64,000 bases of DNA from Bacillota bacterium (GCA_012799255.1 JAAZLQ010000321.1:1-64000), one strand, 5' to 3'; counted from the stretch's first letter, positions 1-9,909 are shown. The notes: generated by a model not told the origin, from the sequence alone. Translations and numbers: made by a program.

Positions 1-374
1 CTCGTACTGTACTCTATATAATAGGCCATTCTAGGAGGAGCAGTAATATAATCTAAAGCGAGCTGGGGAGAGGATTTTAGTTCAAGATGATCAAAAGAAG
101 CTCCAGAAAAAGCACGCCCCCGAATCTTTCTCCGTCTTTCCCGATTAACTTCCCTAACTCTCTGGACCACCTCAAAGAGCCTTGCTCTGCTAGAAATACC
201 ATAGGATTTTAGCGACGGAGAGACCGCGAGGCAGATAGTCTTTTCGGTACGGCTCGGATCTGCCACAACCAGGTTAGTGGTGAGCGGATTAAGTCCTCGC
301 TCCACGCACTCCACTGAAGCGTAGAAGGATTTTAAGTCAATGGCGATATAGCTTTTGTTTTTTGTAGTCTCCAA
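1..374 (-). CDS. Y-family DNA polymerase (UmuC/UvrX-like), partial
   Basis: This is the N-terminal 124 codons of a translesion DNA polymerase; the rest lies beyond the left edge. The frame reads YIAIDLKSFYASVECVERG, the Y-family catalytic start with its metal-binding Asp and the YAS steric-gate region, followed by a VVADPSRTEKT segment and a PPRMAYYIEYS segment typical of the UmuC/UvrX branch in Firmicutes. It would copy past damaged bases in the SOS response. The start is a TTG at 374, preceded 12 nt upstream by AAGGAGG (387-393). A LexA-like box in its promoter supports damage control. Family assignment is firm; the exact paralogue is not. Confidence 0.85.
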   Translation of the reverse strand, partial: METTKNKSYIAIDLKSFYASVECVERGLNPLTTNLVVADPSRTEKTICLAVSPSLKSYGISSRARLFEVVQRVREVNRERRRKIRGRAFSGASFDHLELKSSPQLALDYITAPPRMAYYIEYST

Positions 375-410
375 TTGACTTCTAAACCTCCTTCGTTAGT
401 ACTTATCCAC

Positions 411-439
411 ATTATAGTACATATGTTCGGTAGGATCAA
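411..439 (-). promoter_or_regulatory. SigA promoter with LexA (SOS) box for the Y-family polymerase
   Basis: On the minus strand there is a -35 TTGATC (434-439), a 17-nt spacer and a perfect -10 TATAAT (411-416). Within the spacer, touching the -10, lies GAACATATGTAC (417-428), which differs by one base from the Gram-positive LexA/DinR core GAAC-N4-GTTC. A repressor bound there would block RNA polymerase. The downstream gene is a translesion polymerase, a classic SOS target. Confidence 0.75.
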
Positions 440-514
440 GCGGGCAGCAACTGCCCTTTTTTGGCAACTTAGCTGTTCGTGTGGTAAACTGAAAAGAGGG
501 GGGAGGGGTTAGCC

Positions 515-1996
515 TTGGACAAGAAAAGAGACGTAAAGCACGCCTTATTAGTTGTTTTCGTATTAGGTATCCCACTTTCCATGTTCTACAGCGGTTTTGC
601 TATTGCTTCAGCGCAGGACCAGGAACCTCTCATCTTTCTAGTCAATGGGAAGCTAACGCCTATTGCCTATGAGCAAAATGGGGTAGCTAAAGGTGTGGTT
701 GTTGATCTTGCCAAAGCTCTGGGGGAGAAAATTGGACATCGCATCGAGATTAGAGCTATGGATTGGGGCCAAGCGCAAGCAGAAGTGTCAGCGGGACAAG
801 CTGATGCCTTATTGCAAATCAATAAAACACCAGCTAGAGAGGTGCTTTATTCGTTCTCTGACCCACTTCTTCCATCTGAGTTTGTTATTATTAGACCACA
901 AGATGCGGTAGAAATTCTGGGTGTCGCGGATCTAGAGGGGAAAAAAGTAGGTGTCGAGTTAGGCGGCTATGCGTATGATCTGCTTAGTGAAAATGATCGG
1001 ATTGAGCGGGTGGTAATCCTTAGCGCTATCCAAGGTTTAGAGTTTTTAAAGTCGAAAGACTTAGACGCATTGATTGTGGATCGTTGGATTGGCGAGTTTG
1101 CCTTGGCTCAGGCTAGAGGTTCTGGACTAACAATTGTCAGAAAACCAGTTGCTGTCAACTATTCACGTATAGCCGTAAAAAAGGGTAATGATCAGCTTTT
1201 AGAGCTGATTAACCAGGGGCTTCGGGAAATAAATAGGGACGGCACCTTAGATAAAATCATGAACGAGTGGAGCGGTAAGAACGTAATCTATCTTACTGAG
1301 GAACATATCATAAGAATTGCTGTGTTGACAGTGATGGCAATTCTTCTGATCATTTCATCCATTTCCGTATTCTTTGTGGTGAAGTTAAGGAGATTGAACC
1401 AAGCCCTGGAAGTTAAGGTTGCTGAGAGAACACAAGAGCTGGCCATGGTAAACAGGCTCCTACAGGCTGCTAACGCAGCTCTCAAGAAACAGTCCATGCT
1501 GGATCAACTGACTCAGATTCCTAATAGACGTGGTTTTGATACCCTTTATCAGGAAGCTTGGGAAATCTGTCAGCGCGCACAACAGTCTTTGGCTCTGATT
1601 ATGATAGATATTGATCGGTTTAAAACGATCAATGACGTCCTTGGTCACTTGATGGGAGATCACTACTTAAAAGAGCTGGCCTTTCTCTTACAAAATGCCG
1701 CCAAGAGAGATGATACTGAAGTGGCGCGGCTAGGCGGTGATGAGTTCGTTTGTGTCATGCTAAACACCACAGAAGATGGGGCGGTTCAGCTGGCTGAAGA
1801 GATCCAAGCACAGGTAAATGCTCTTACCATCAGCACAGGTGGTGGGCAAACGCGATTTGCTGCCAGTTTTGGTGTGGCCGCCCTAATTCCGCGTCCAGAT
1901 CTTGCTGCGACAGAACTAATCTCGCTAGCTGATCAAGCTTTGTACAAAGCAAAGGAAGGTGGAAGAAATAAAGTAGTGAGGGCTAGTGAGGTTTAG
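515..1996 (+). CDS. Membrane diguanylate cyclase with extracellular solute-binding (SBP_bac_3) sensor
   Basis: A 493-residue sensor that probably makes c-di-GMP when a small solute binds outside the cell. It has a signal/anchor segment (about residues 9-32), a periplasmic-binding-protein type 3 domain (about 37-255), one transmembrane helix (about 268-291), a short coiled coil (about 296-325) and a C-terminal GGDEF domain with an intact RLGGDEF site near residue 407. The inhibitory I-site position reads RDDT rather than RxxD, so product feedback may be weak. The start is TTG at 515 behind a strong GAGGGGGGAGGGG binding site. It stands alone, facing away from the polymerase gene. Confidence 0.85.
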   Translation: MDKKRDVKHALLVVFVLGIPLSMFYSGFAIASAQDQEPLIFLVNGKLTPIAYEQNGVAKGVVVDLAKALGEKIGHRIEIRAMDWGQAQAEVSAGQADALLQINKTPAREVLYSFSDPLLPSEFVIIRPQDAVEILGVADLEGKKVGVELGGYAYDLLSENDRIERVVILSAIQGLEFLKSKDLDALIVDRWIGEFALAQARGSGLTIVRKPVAVNYSRIAVKKGNDQLLELINQGLREINRDGTLDKIMNEWSGKNVIYLTEEHIIRIAVLTVMAILLIISSISVFFVVKLRRLNQALEVKVAERTQELAMVNRLLQAANAALKKQSMLDQLTQIPNRRGFDTLYQEAWEICQRAQQSLALIMIDIDRFKTINDVLGHLMGDHYLKELAFLLQNAAKRDDTEVARLGGDEFVCVMLNTTEDGAVQLAEEIQAQVNALTISTGGGQTRFAASFGVAALIPRPDLAATELISLADQALYKAKEGGRNKVVRASEV

Positions 1997-2111
1997 ATCA
2001 ATGTAGACTACGGCTTCGGCTGGCTTGTTCGAACACCCCACTAAAGGAAGACCTACCGACTACGTAGAATGATTATTTAGGTGTATATGCCGGTTGAAAG
2101 TGGGGAATCAA

Positions 2112-2457
2112 ATGGGATTAAGTGATGGCCATTGTGATATTTGTGGAAATGAATTCACTGAGTACATACAGGATGAACAGGGTTTGTGCTATTGCTCGGA
2201 AAGCTGTTATGAAAGTACTTTGCCGACATGTACCATCTGCAAGCAACCTATGCGGTCTTGGACCGCGACCACAGTGGCATGAGATATTGTTCTAATGAAT
2301 GTTATGAAGCAACACTTGCTCGCTGCAAGATCTGTAAGCAACCTTTATTGGCTCAACAGCTGCAGGAGCAGCGATTGTAGCTGCGGCACCATTAGTTGCC
2401 GCTGGAGCGGCAATAGGGGGCGCGGTAGCAATTGCGAAAAAGGTGTTCAGGAAGTAG
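2112..2457 (+). pseudogene. Cys-rich zinc-ribbon repeat protein with Ala/Gly-rich tail, two frameshifts
   Basis: Three reading frames must be joined to see one protein. The first part has CDIC and CYCSESCYE; the second, in another frame, has RYCSNECYEATLARCKICKQP; the last is a hydrophobic Ala/Gly stretch ending AKKVFRK at 2457. Repeats 1 and 2 align residue for residue (17 positions from Cys to Cys) if one base is missing from repeat 2 near 2250. A second shift of the same sense lies near 2345. Repeated CxxC/CxxxC units suggest metal binding, and the tail suggests membrane association. ATG 2112 follows GGGGA; a TTG at 2094 is possible. It is likely a decayed gene, though consensus errors cannot be excluded. 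Confidence 0.6.
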
Positions 2458-2588
2458 ATTGTGGTTACCCAAACGGGGGAAAAGGTTCCGTATTTTCCTG
2501 TAGGCGTTCGCCGCATCCCAAAACTGCCTAAGCTAAATGGCTAGATGTGCCGATAATATAGCTAGCTCAAGTCATAAGGATGGTAGTA

Positions 2589-3770
2589 GTGTTTCGGATT
2601 ATAAAAAGAGTTCCAGCAATTGCTTTTAGATTTGCCTTTCTTGCTTTATTGTTTCTAGGCTCTACCTATCTAGATAGCCCAGTTACTACGTTTTTTCACC
2701 ACCTGGTTTACATATTGTTCGGTGCACTTCTTCTTATTGGTATTTGGTTTCGCAAGCAAAAAGCGGTTCTGTTAATCAGTTTGTTCTTGCTTATGACAAT
2801 ACCCCTGGATTTTCTGGGCATAGCAGATTTTGACAACACCATCATCACTAATGGAATCGTGATTCTCCTTGCCGTAAACACCTTACTTCTAGGACTTTTC
2901 CAAGAAGGACAGATTCGATTTAGTTCGTTCTTCGTCCTTGGCATCCTAATTGCCTTACAAGCACTAGCAATGTTTGCTATAGCCTATTATGTTGGAAGCG
3001 GGACCATTGTTATTATGGATCATGCAATACCCTTTGATCTGCCTTCTATTCCTTTAGGTATTCTGAGCCCAGAAGTGGTTTTGATCTTTCTGGTTTGCAT
3101 GGTAGGAAGCGTGTTAAGGGAACTTCTCGTGCCCCAGGCTTTTGCTAGCTTAGCAGTTAATCTCTTGCTGAGTCTAGGAATCTTTCATTACTTATCGGCC
3201 AGCATGAACGTTCCGCCAGATTCATTGCTTTTGGTTTGGGGGTTACTGACAGCGGTCTACATTTTTCGGGAGATCTATCAAGTTTCCTACATTGATCCAC
3301 TCACCGGAATTCCGTCGCGCCGTGCCTTGTTTGAAGAGGCAAGTAAGTTGACTGGCAACTACGTTGTGGCCATGGCTGATATTGATCATTTTAAGAAGTT
3401 CAACGACAAGTACGGTCATGATGTGGGCGACGATGTACTGGCATTTGTCGCATCAGTTTTGCGTCAACATGTTCAAGGCGTTGTTTTTCGCTATGGTGGG
3501 GAGGAGTTTACGATGCTCTTCCGCAGGAGCTCACTAGACGACACGTTGCAACATTTGGACGAAGTAAGGCAGCAAGTGGCAACTAGTAAATTTAAGGTTC
3601 GTAGAAGAACCGCGAAAAACCAAAGCAATGCCGGTGAGGTAACGATTACAATAAGTATCGGAGTGGCGGAACATAGTGACCAAAACCGCTCGTTTAGTGA
3701 AGTGCTTAAAGCAGCAGATAAAGCGTTGTATCGGGCTAAGAAAAAGGGAAGGAATCGCGTTAGTAAATAG
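2589..3770 (+). CDS. Polytopic membrane diguanylate cyclase (GGDEF)
   Basis: About 393 residues: seven or eight hydrophobic helices over the first 230 residues, then a GGDEF domain with an intact RYGGEEF site near residue 300. It is expected to make c-di-GMP at the membrane in response to an unknown signal sensed by the helical bundle. No RxxD I-site is seen ahead of the active site. An ATG at 2580 directly abuts the AAGGA site (2576-2580), so the in-frame GTG at 2589, 8 nt downstream, is the better start. A strong terminator follows at 3781. Confidence 0.82.
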   Translation: MFRIIKRVPAIAFRFAFLALLFLGSTYLDSPVTTFFHHLVYILFGALLLIGIWFRKQKAVLLISLFLLMTIPLDFLGIADFDNTIITNGIVILLAVNTLLLGLFQEGQIRFSSFFVLGILIALQALAMFAIAYYVGSGTIVIMDHAIPFDLPSIPLGILSPEVVLIFLVCMVGSVLRELLVPQAFASLAVNLLLSLGIFHYLSASMNVPPDSLLLVWGLLTAVYIFREIYQVSYIDPLTGIPSRRALFEEASKLTGNYVVAMADIDHFKKFNDKYGHDVGDDVLAFVASVLRQHVQGVVFRYGGEEFTMLFRRSSLDDTLQHLDEVRQQVATSKFKVRRRTAKNQSNAGEVTITISIGVAEHSDQNRSFSEVLKAADKALYRAKKKGRNRVSK

Positions 3771-3780
3771 CGTTAACAAC

Positions 3781-3817
3781 ACTCCTAGTGAAGACCATGT
3801 TCACTAGGAGTTTTTTT
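3781..3817 (+). terminator. Rho-independent terminator after GGDEF gene
   Basis: A perfect 12-bp stem (3781-3792 with 3800-3811) with a 7-nt loop is followed by a run of seven T. It ends the GGDEF transcription unit just before the PadR promoter. Confidence 0.9.
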
Positions 3818-3818
3818 G

Positions 3819-3861
3819 ATCATTGACACATATATCCATCATTGATATATGTGTCAATGAT
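3819..3861 (+). promoter_or_regulatory. Perfect 18-bp inverted repeat overlapping a promoter (likely PadR operator)
   Basis: Arms at 3819-3836 and 3844-3861 are exact reverse complements with a 7-nt spacer. A -35 TTGACA (3823-3828) and a -10 TATATG (3846-3851) sit inside the repeat at 17-nt spacing, so a bound dimer would cover the promoter. The next gene begins as a PadR-family repressor, and such proteins commonly repress themselves through a palindrome. The operator is intact although the regulator gene is broken. Confidence 0.7.
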
Positions 3862-3880
3862 GGATATAAGGAGATGGACT

Positions 3881-4231
3881 ATGGCCAGGATGAGTCCCTA
3901 TGAAACGGATGAGTCAACAGATAGTATTTTTCTAATCCTTCTAATAACGATTAAACCGATTCATGGTTATAAGATAATGCAGCAAGTTTTGGACATGACA
4001 GGTGGTTCAGTGGAGATTGGTCCAGCAACCATGTATACGAACGACATTAAACAAGTTAAAGGATGCTGGATATATCCTTAATGTTGGTGAAGACGATTCC
4101 AAGATAGTCTGCCACCTCTCGTTCCTGTGTTGGGGCAAACTAATCGTTGAATTCAACATCAAGCGCGACGATTTTCAAACTGAACACCGAGTTGCTTGGA
4201 GGTTTTCTTCAGTGTGTGCACAATATATTAA
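3881..4231 (+). pseudogene. PadR-family transcriptional regulator, broken by a 4-bp duplication
   Basis: The start at ATG 3881 follows AAGGAG (3868-3873). The first 50 residues are a PadR winged helix (FLILLITIKPIHGYKI, then EIGPATMYT). At 4037-4044 the tetramer ACGA is repeated in tandem; removing one copy restores MYTTLNKLKDAGYILN, the expected recognition helix and wing, in the other frame. The C-terminal part is poorly conserved and the end is a guess: a TAA in the original frame at 4229-4231. A 4-bp tandem duplication is typical of replication slippage, so real inactivation is likely. Without the repressor, the downstream PAS-GGDEF gene may be constitutively expressed. Confidence 0.65.
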
Positions 4232-4271
4232 TGTACTACCGGCTAATTCGCGCCAAAAGGGGGGGACAAGC

Positions 4272-6435
4272 ATGACTGAGCAAAGATGGGATCGGGCAAG
4301 ACTTCTTTCCTTCGTAGTTGAAAACGCTCAAGCTATCGTCTATGTGAGTGACCTGCAGACTAATCAGGTTCTATTTGCTAATGACTTGGCTCAAAAAGAG
4401 TTAGGTATCCAGGAAGGTCATACCTGTTGTGACAGTCTGTTTGCTCAAGCAAGCAACTGTGGCTGCCTTAGTAATATCGAACTTCTGGACAACCCTCACG
4501 AGGTTATTCACACCGAACTATATCACCCCCAGCTAGACCGCTGGTCCGAACGTCACATTCAACTGATCAGACTGACCGGTGATCACCTCGCTCGCCTAGA
4601 AATCGCGTTTGATTTGACTGACCGGATTCGCTTTAATGAAAACGAGGGTCACCAGGCCACCTACTCCCGTCTAATACTCGAATCCATTGGTGATGCAGTA
4701 ATTGTCACGGACAGATCAGGTCTGGTTACCATGATGAATCCTCCGGCGGAGCAGCTTACCGGTTGGGATGTGGCAAGCGCCGTGGGAAAAAAGCTGTCCC
4801 AAGTGTTTCACATCATCAACACCCAGACCCGGGAAGTGGTCGAAAACCCAGTTTCCAAGGTCTTGGCTACTGGTAACATTATTGGTTTGGCTAACCATAC
4901 CAGCCTCATTGCCCGTAATGGTAAGGAATATCACATTGCTGATAGTGCTGCCCCGGTCAAGGATAGACAGGGCAACATCCATGGAGTGATCTTAGTGTTC
5001 CGAGACGTTTCTGAAGAGTATCGTCAACAGGAAGCACTACGCAGAAGCGAAGAGCGTTTTCGGACCCTCATGGAAACTTCCATCAACGCTATCGCCCTCC
5101 ATGAGGTTATTACCGACGAACAGGGGCAAGTAGTGGATTATCGCTTCTTAGAAGTAAACCAAGCTTTCGAAAAGCTCACGGGACTATCTGCCGAAAAACT
5201 AGTGGGAAGAACAGTACTCGAAGTGTTACCCGGCACTGAAAAACGGTGGATCCATACTTATGGCGGGGTGGCTCAGACGGGAGTGCCCCAGGAGTTTGAG
5301 GATTATAGTCAAGAATTGGGCAAATATTATTGGGTTCGCGCCTATAGTCCGAGGCGTGGACGCTTTGTTACCGTGTTTGAAGACATAACCCAGCGTAAGC
5401 AAATGGAGAATAGCTTGCGGGAAATGGTTTACCGGGATTCCTTAACAGGACTGCATAATCGGCGTTATCTGGAAAGTCAAACACCAGAGTTGGAGAGTGA
5501 CGAGTACCTACCCCTTAGTGTGATAATTGGTGATGTGAATGGCCTGAAAATCATTAATGATTCCATGGGGCATGAAAAAGGTGATGAATACTTAAAGCGA
5601 GCAGCCCAAGCCTTTCGGGAAGTAGCTCGTCCAAAAGATTTAGTCATTCGTTGGGGTGGTGACGAGTTTGTATTGGTTTTACCTCGTACAGATTCCCAAG
5701 AAGCGCAGGGTATTTGTGCACGTATTAGTTCAGTAAGTTCGGATGCGAAAAATGGGGTGATTACACCTAGTATCGCGTTGGGCTGTGCCACCAGAACCAG
5801 TTTGGAGGAGAGCATTTCTCATGTTTTGCGGGAAGCGGAAACCCGCATGTACCAGCAGAAAATAAGCAGTGCCCAGAGTCGTAGGAGTGCTTTGGTATTA
5901 TCTCTGCAACAGGCCCTAGCTGAAAAAAGTCACGAAACGGAAGAACATGCCCGCAACCTTCAAAAACTAGCTGTTAACTTAGCTGAGCGGCTAGGTTTAT
6001 CGGACAGTGATGTGGTGACCAGTTCATTAGTGTCCTTGCTCCATGATATCGGTAAGTTACATATCCGAAAACATCCTGGACAAGCCTGGACCATTAACGG
6101 ATGAAGAATGGCAAATCATGAGGCGCCACTCAGAGATTGGTTACCGGATTGTGGCTTCCTCACCAGATCTGTTGGATGTGGCCGCCGGTGTACTTCACCA
6201 TCACGAGAGATGGGATGGAACCGGTTATCCCTTTGGACTGAAAGGGGAAGAAATACCCATTTCAGCAAGGATTGTGGCGCTGGCAGATGCCTTGGACGCC
6301 ATGACCACGGACCGACCCTATCGTGCCGCCTTAAGCTTACGCGAAGCTAAGGTAGAGATAGCTGCCAGGGCAGGTACTCAGTTCGATCCCCGACTAGCCC
6401 AGGAGTTTTTAACCATGTTGGATGAAGGGGAATGA
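4272..6435 (+). pseudogene. PAS-PAS-PAS-GGDEF-HD-GYP c-di-GMP protein, frameshifted in HD-GYP
   Basis: ATG 4272 follows AAGGGGGGGAC. The protein has an N-terminal PAS-like domain with a Cys cluster (residues 10-120), two further PAS domains (about 130-245 and 260-375), a GGDEF domain with RWGGDEF near residue 461 and an intact I-site (RPKD), then the start of an HD-GYP domain ending HDIGKL. At about 6057-6061 the frame shifts; the continuation SENILDKPGPLTDEEW through HHHERWDGTGYP and TTDRPYR runs to the stop at 6435. The net change is +1 or -2 bases. If translated as is, the cyclase half would survive without its phosphodiesterase half. It could be a consensus error; the neighbouring lesions argue for decay. 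Confidence 0.75.
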
Positions 6436-6478
6436 TAGTCTATTAGCCAGGTATTCGGCGAAGGAACGGGGGACAATT

Positions 6479-8344
6479 ATGTTAAGAATGAAGAGCATTT
6501 CCGTAAGAATAGCAGTGAATGCAGCGGTATTGGTTTTAATCATTTGTATTGGAATAGGAATGTTGGCGTATAAGAACGGTTCATCAGCTGTAATGGAAGA
6601 GGTTGAGCGAGCCCTTTTAATGCAAGCAAAACAAGCGAGCGAGTACATAGAAAGTAGATTCGAAGTTCAGTTATCTGTTTTAGAAGCGATTGCCGCCAGA
6701 CCAGAGATCACTTCAATGGATTGGGAAACCCAGCGCGCGGTTTTACAGAGTGAAGTTCAGCGTCTACCTCAGTTCTTAGAAATAGCCATCGTTGGTAGGG
6801 ATGGTATCGCCCGCTACCGAGATGGTACTACCGCTAACCTTGGTGATCGGAGTTATGTGATCGCTGCGTTACAGGGGAAAAACGCGATTTCAGATCTTAT
6901 TGTCAGTCGCGTAACGAATTCGGTAGTATTGATGTATGCAGTTCCTATCAGGAATAATGGTCAGGTCGTTGGTGTGTTGATTGGCAGACGAGACGGTACA
7001 GCCCTGAGTGATGTTACTGACAGTCTAGGTTTTGGTGCCCATGGTTGGGCCTATGTTGTAGGTGGTAATGGAGCCCTGTTGGCCTATCCTGATCGCCAAA
7101 TGGTGCTCGATCAAGTGAACATCTTTTCAGATACAGGAGTTCTTAGTAAGGCAGGTAAGGCCCTTAAGGATTTTGGATTGGGCAAGCAAGGCGTGGTGCG
7201 CTACTCCCTTGACGATGGGGCAGCAAGACTAGTCGGTTTAGCTCCTATTTCTACCACAGGATGGACGATTGCTGTGGGGGCTATGGAAAGCGATGTCTTG
7301 ACTAATGTGTACGTTCTTAGAACGCTCCTAATGGGTCTTTCGGTCTTGTTTATCCTGCTTGGGGTAATAATGGCCGTCTTAATGGGTAGGTTAGTGGCGC
7401 GCCCACTCAGGCAGGTTCAAGAAGTTATCGAAGTAGTCGCGGATGGTGACCTAACGAAACAAGTGCAGTTAAAGGCACGCGATGAAGTGGGGCGGATGGC
7501 TATTGCTGTTAACCGAACAGTTGAAAGCATGCACAAAGCTATGACCATGGTGCAAAGTGCCACGATGGAGCTGGCAGGAACTAGTGAAGAGATGGCGGCT
7601 GCCTCCCAAGAAATAAGTGCATCCGTTGAAGAGGTAGCCAGTACCACCAACCAGTTTGCTAGTACCTTGGATGGCTTGAATGCCAATGCCCAAGAAGTGA
7701 GCAATACAGTCCAGGACGTATCTCAGCGAGTTGTTCTTGGAGAACAAGCCTTGGTGGAGATCGTTGAGCAGGTGACTGAGCTACGCAATAATACTCAGAC
7801 GTTAGCTCAAGAGGTAGTGGCTCTAGGTTCGCTTTCGGGGCAAATTGGCAACATCGTTAACGTGATTAGTGCCATAGCTGAACAGACGAATCTTCTCGCC
7901 CTTAATGCAGCTATTGAGGCTGCACGTGCAGGAGATCATGGACGAGGATTCGCAGTTGTAGCTGATGAAGTTCGAACGCTAGCAGAGCAATCTGCTAAGG
8001 CAACCGCAGAAATAACTTCGCTCATCCACAAGATTCAAGATGGAATTTCTAAAACTGTTACCGGTATGAATGTGGGTGCGGGTAATGCGGAAAAGGCGTT
8101 AAGTAGTGTAAGTGAAAGTGGCCGGATTTTGCGTTCCATTCTTGAGGCGATTGAAAACACAGTGGCTCAAGTTCAAGAGATTTCTTCGGGCTTGACCCAA
8201 ATCAACAACAATGGTCACGAGATTGCTAGCGCAACAGAGGAACAGGCCGCATCTATGGAGCAGATCGCCAGTTCTGCCCAAAACCTAACCGACATGGGTG
8301 CAAGACTTACAGAATTAGTGAAACAGTTCAAGTTGCAGGCCTAA
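6479..8344 (+). CDS. Methyl-accepting chemotaxis protein (dCACHE-type)
   Basis: A 621-residue chemoreceptor. It has a transmembrane helix at about 10-30, an extracellular double-CACHE-like domain (about 35-280, with the DGIARYRDG segment), a second helix at about 283-308, a HAMP linker, and a cytoplasmic signalling hairpin whose tip reads [19 protein letters not shown]. It would control CheA in response to an extracellular ligand. ATG 6479 is preceded by ACGGGGGAC; an upstream in-frame ATG at 6422 overlaps the preceding HD-GYP gene and is unlikely. No che genes lie in the window. A terminator follows at 8361. Confidence 0.92.
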   Translation: MLRMKSISVRIAVNAAVLVLIICIGIGMLAYKNGSSAVMEEVERALLMQAKQASEYIESRFEVQLSVLEAIAARPEITSMDWETQRAVLQSEVQRLPQFLEIAIVGRDGIARYRDGTTANLGDRSYVIAALQGKNAISDLIVSRVTNSVVLMYAVPIRNNGQVVGVLIGRRDGTALSDVTDSLGFGAHGWAYVVGGNGALLAYPDRQMVLDQVNIFSDTGVLSKAGKALKDFGLGKQGVVRYSLDDGAARLVGLAPISTTGWTIAVGAMESDVLTNVYVLRTLLMGLSVLFILLGVIMAVLMGRLVARPLRQVQEVIEVVADGDLTKQVQLKARDEVGRMAIAVNRTVESMHKAMTMVQSATMELAGTSEEMAAASQEISASVEEVASTTNQFASTLDGLNANAQEVSNTVQDVSQRVVLGEQALVEIVEQVTELRNNTQTLAQEVVALGSLSGQIGNIVNVISAIAEQTNLLALNAAIEAARAGDHGRGFAVVADEVRTLAEQSAKATAEITSLIHKIQDGISKTVTGMNVGAGNAEKALSSVSESGRILRSILEAIENTVAQVQEISSGLTQINNNGHEIASATEEQAASMEQIASSAQNLTDMGARLTELVKQFKLQA

Positions 8345-8360
8345 AGAGCCTCAACAAAAT

Positions 8361-8400
8361 CACCCCTAGTGGAGGCATTTCCTCTACTAGGGGTGTTTCT
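8361..8400. terminator. Bidirectional terminator between convergent genes
   Basis: A 15-bp stem (8361-8375 with 8382-8396, one G-T pair) has a short loop and T-rich flanks. It separates the chemoreceptor from the convergent HD-GYP gene, whose stop codon lies at its edge. Confidence 0.75.
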
Positions 8401-9776
8401 TATCCGGTCTTAACTTGCGTGGAGAATAGGTGTGTAAATCGTTCCACTAAATCTGGGTCAAACTGAGATCCTGCGGCACGCCTGATTTCTTGAATCGCTT
8501 CCTTGTGGCTACACGCCTTTCTATAAGGGCGATCATTGGTCATGGCATCATAACTATCACAAATAGCGATAATTCTCGCCATCAAAGGAATCTCTTCTCC
8601 TGACAAACCATTGGGGTAACCGCTGCCATCATAGTGTTCATGATGGTGGCGTACTGCTAACGTGATTTCTTCCAAAGGCTTCATCTGAGCTAGAGCTTGG
8701 GCACCATAAAGCGGATGCGTCTTAATATGTTCGTATTCTGCCGGTGTTAGTTGCCCTGGTTTATTCAAGATATCCTTTGGAATGATTGTTTTTCCGATAT
8801 CGTGAATTAAAGCAGCGTAGTAGAGTCTCGCTTTGAACTCTTCGGACATTTGTAGTTCTTCAGCCAACCTATAAGCCAACGAAGCCACATTGGTGCAGTG
8901 ATCTTTGGTATATGGGTCATGGATCTCCAGCAGTTTCAAAAAAGCCGAAATAATCCCCTTGGTCATTTCCTCATGTAATTGGCGGATCTCTTCTTGCTTT
9001 TTAGCAAAGATGCTCTCAAAACGGCTTTGCTTATCTATGAAACGACCAATGTTCTCCAACCACAACTTCACCTGGTGTTTGGCAATGGAGTTTGTTCTAA
9101 AGCCCTCAGGCGGTATGTAATAGGGGTTTTCGTGAATCTTGTTCTGCCAGAGAATGATAGGATGCAATTGGATGATATTTAGGATTAAGTCATCCGAAAA
9201 CTTGCCTATATTATAGCGGCACAAAGCGGAAACAGGATAGTGATCAAAGACAGACTCATGTATTTTCCACTCGTATTCAACAATTAGATCCTCAGCATCA
9301 TCGTAATTAATTAGCCAACTAAGTTCACCAGTGATGGCCAGCGATTGATATCCATCCCGGAGAGAGGATTCTGCAAGCGACTTAATGGTTTCGATCAGCT
9401 TATCCGGTGCAAACACTCCATTATGGGAGTAGATTTCGGAACGATCCAAAATGACCAGATCTCCACTTTGCCCCAACTGATCCGATAATCATTCGATTTG
9501 CTTGAGTACTTCTGATGTTGAAAGATCACCTGTGATATAAATACATCTTGCATTTTGGGCTAGGGCTGACTGGATATAGGCTGAAACATAGTCCACAACT
9601 TCCCATTCTTCACGGTAGAGGGCAACCAGATGGTCCCCTGGTTTAATTTCCTTCGTTTGCCTGAGCAAATCTCGTCTGGACATCACTTGCATTACTTTGA
9701 GCACCCCACGATTAAGTTTTGCCACCCCCAAAGGTAGACCATGGATAATCATACAAGTTACACCAATTCCTGTCAA
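8400..9776 (-). pseudogene. MEDS-HD-GYP sensor protein interrupted by an in-frame TGA
   Basis: The upstream part (to about 9489) has the MEDS sensory domain start (EIKPGDHLVALYREEWE). The downstream part has its end (QSGDLVILDRSEIYSHNGVF), a linker helix, and a full HD-GYP phosphodiesterase domain (HDIGKT, HHHEHYDGSGYPNG, NDRPYR). Both are in the same frame, separated only by TGA at 9489-9491; the residues after it (LSDQLGQ) keep the family pattern. A single CGA-to-TGA or similar change explains this. A restart at TTG 9476 could give a 358-residue protein with the catalytic domain. The true start is unclear: ATG 9692 or 9683 fits the family better than TTG 9776. Confidence 0.75.
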
Positions 9777-9846
9777 TTATTGTTATTTTATTATTTAATA
9801 AGAAATGAATTACCCCGGAAAGTTAAAGCTAGACACGATGAAATTA

Positions 9847-9897
9847 TTGCCAATTCTGCCCCGATCTGTTATACTGCTATATAAACAGATATAACAG
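9847..9897 (+). promoter_or_regulatory. SigA promoter with GntR/YtrA-like operator
   Basis: A -35 TTGCCA (9847-9852), a 17-nt spacer and a -10 TATACT (9870-9875) precede the GntR gene. An inverted repeat CTGTTATA (9866-9873) / TATAACAG (9890-9897) overlaps the -10 and the start of transcription. A nested pair, ATCTGTT (9864-9870) / AACAGAT (9884-9890), is also present. This is the expected place for autorepression by the encoded regulator. Confidence 0.7.
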
Positions 9898-9909
9898 TCG
9901 GAACGGTTG

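Noticed and set aside
2295..2531. Open frame of 78 codons in the zinc-ribbon region
   Set aside because: Its translation is rich in Ser, Cys and Arg with no family signature; the neighbouring frames explain the sequence better.
4002..4271. Extension of the PAS-GGDEF protein upstream to 4002
   Set aside because: This part encodes the shifted second half of the PadR regulator; the real start is ATG 4272 behind a strong binding site. The open frame between them is chance.
9489..9491. TGA in the MEDS gene as a selenocysteine codon
   Set aside because: The family has no catalytic Cys or Sec here, the position is in a linker, and no selenocysteine insertion hairpin is seen just after it. A nonsense change is simpler.
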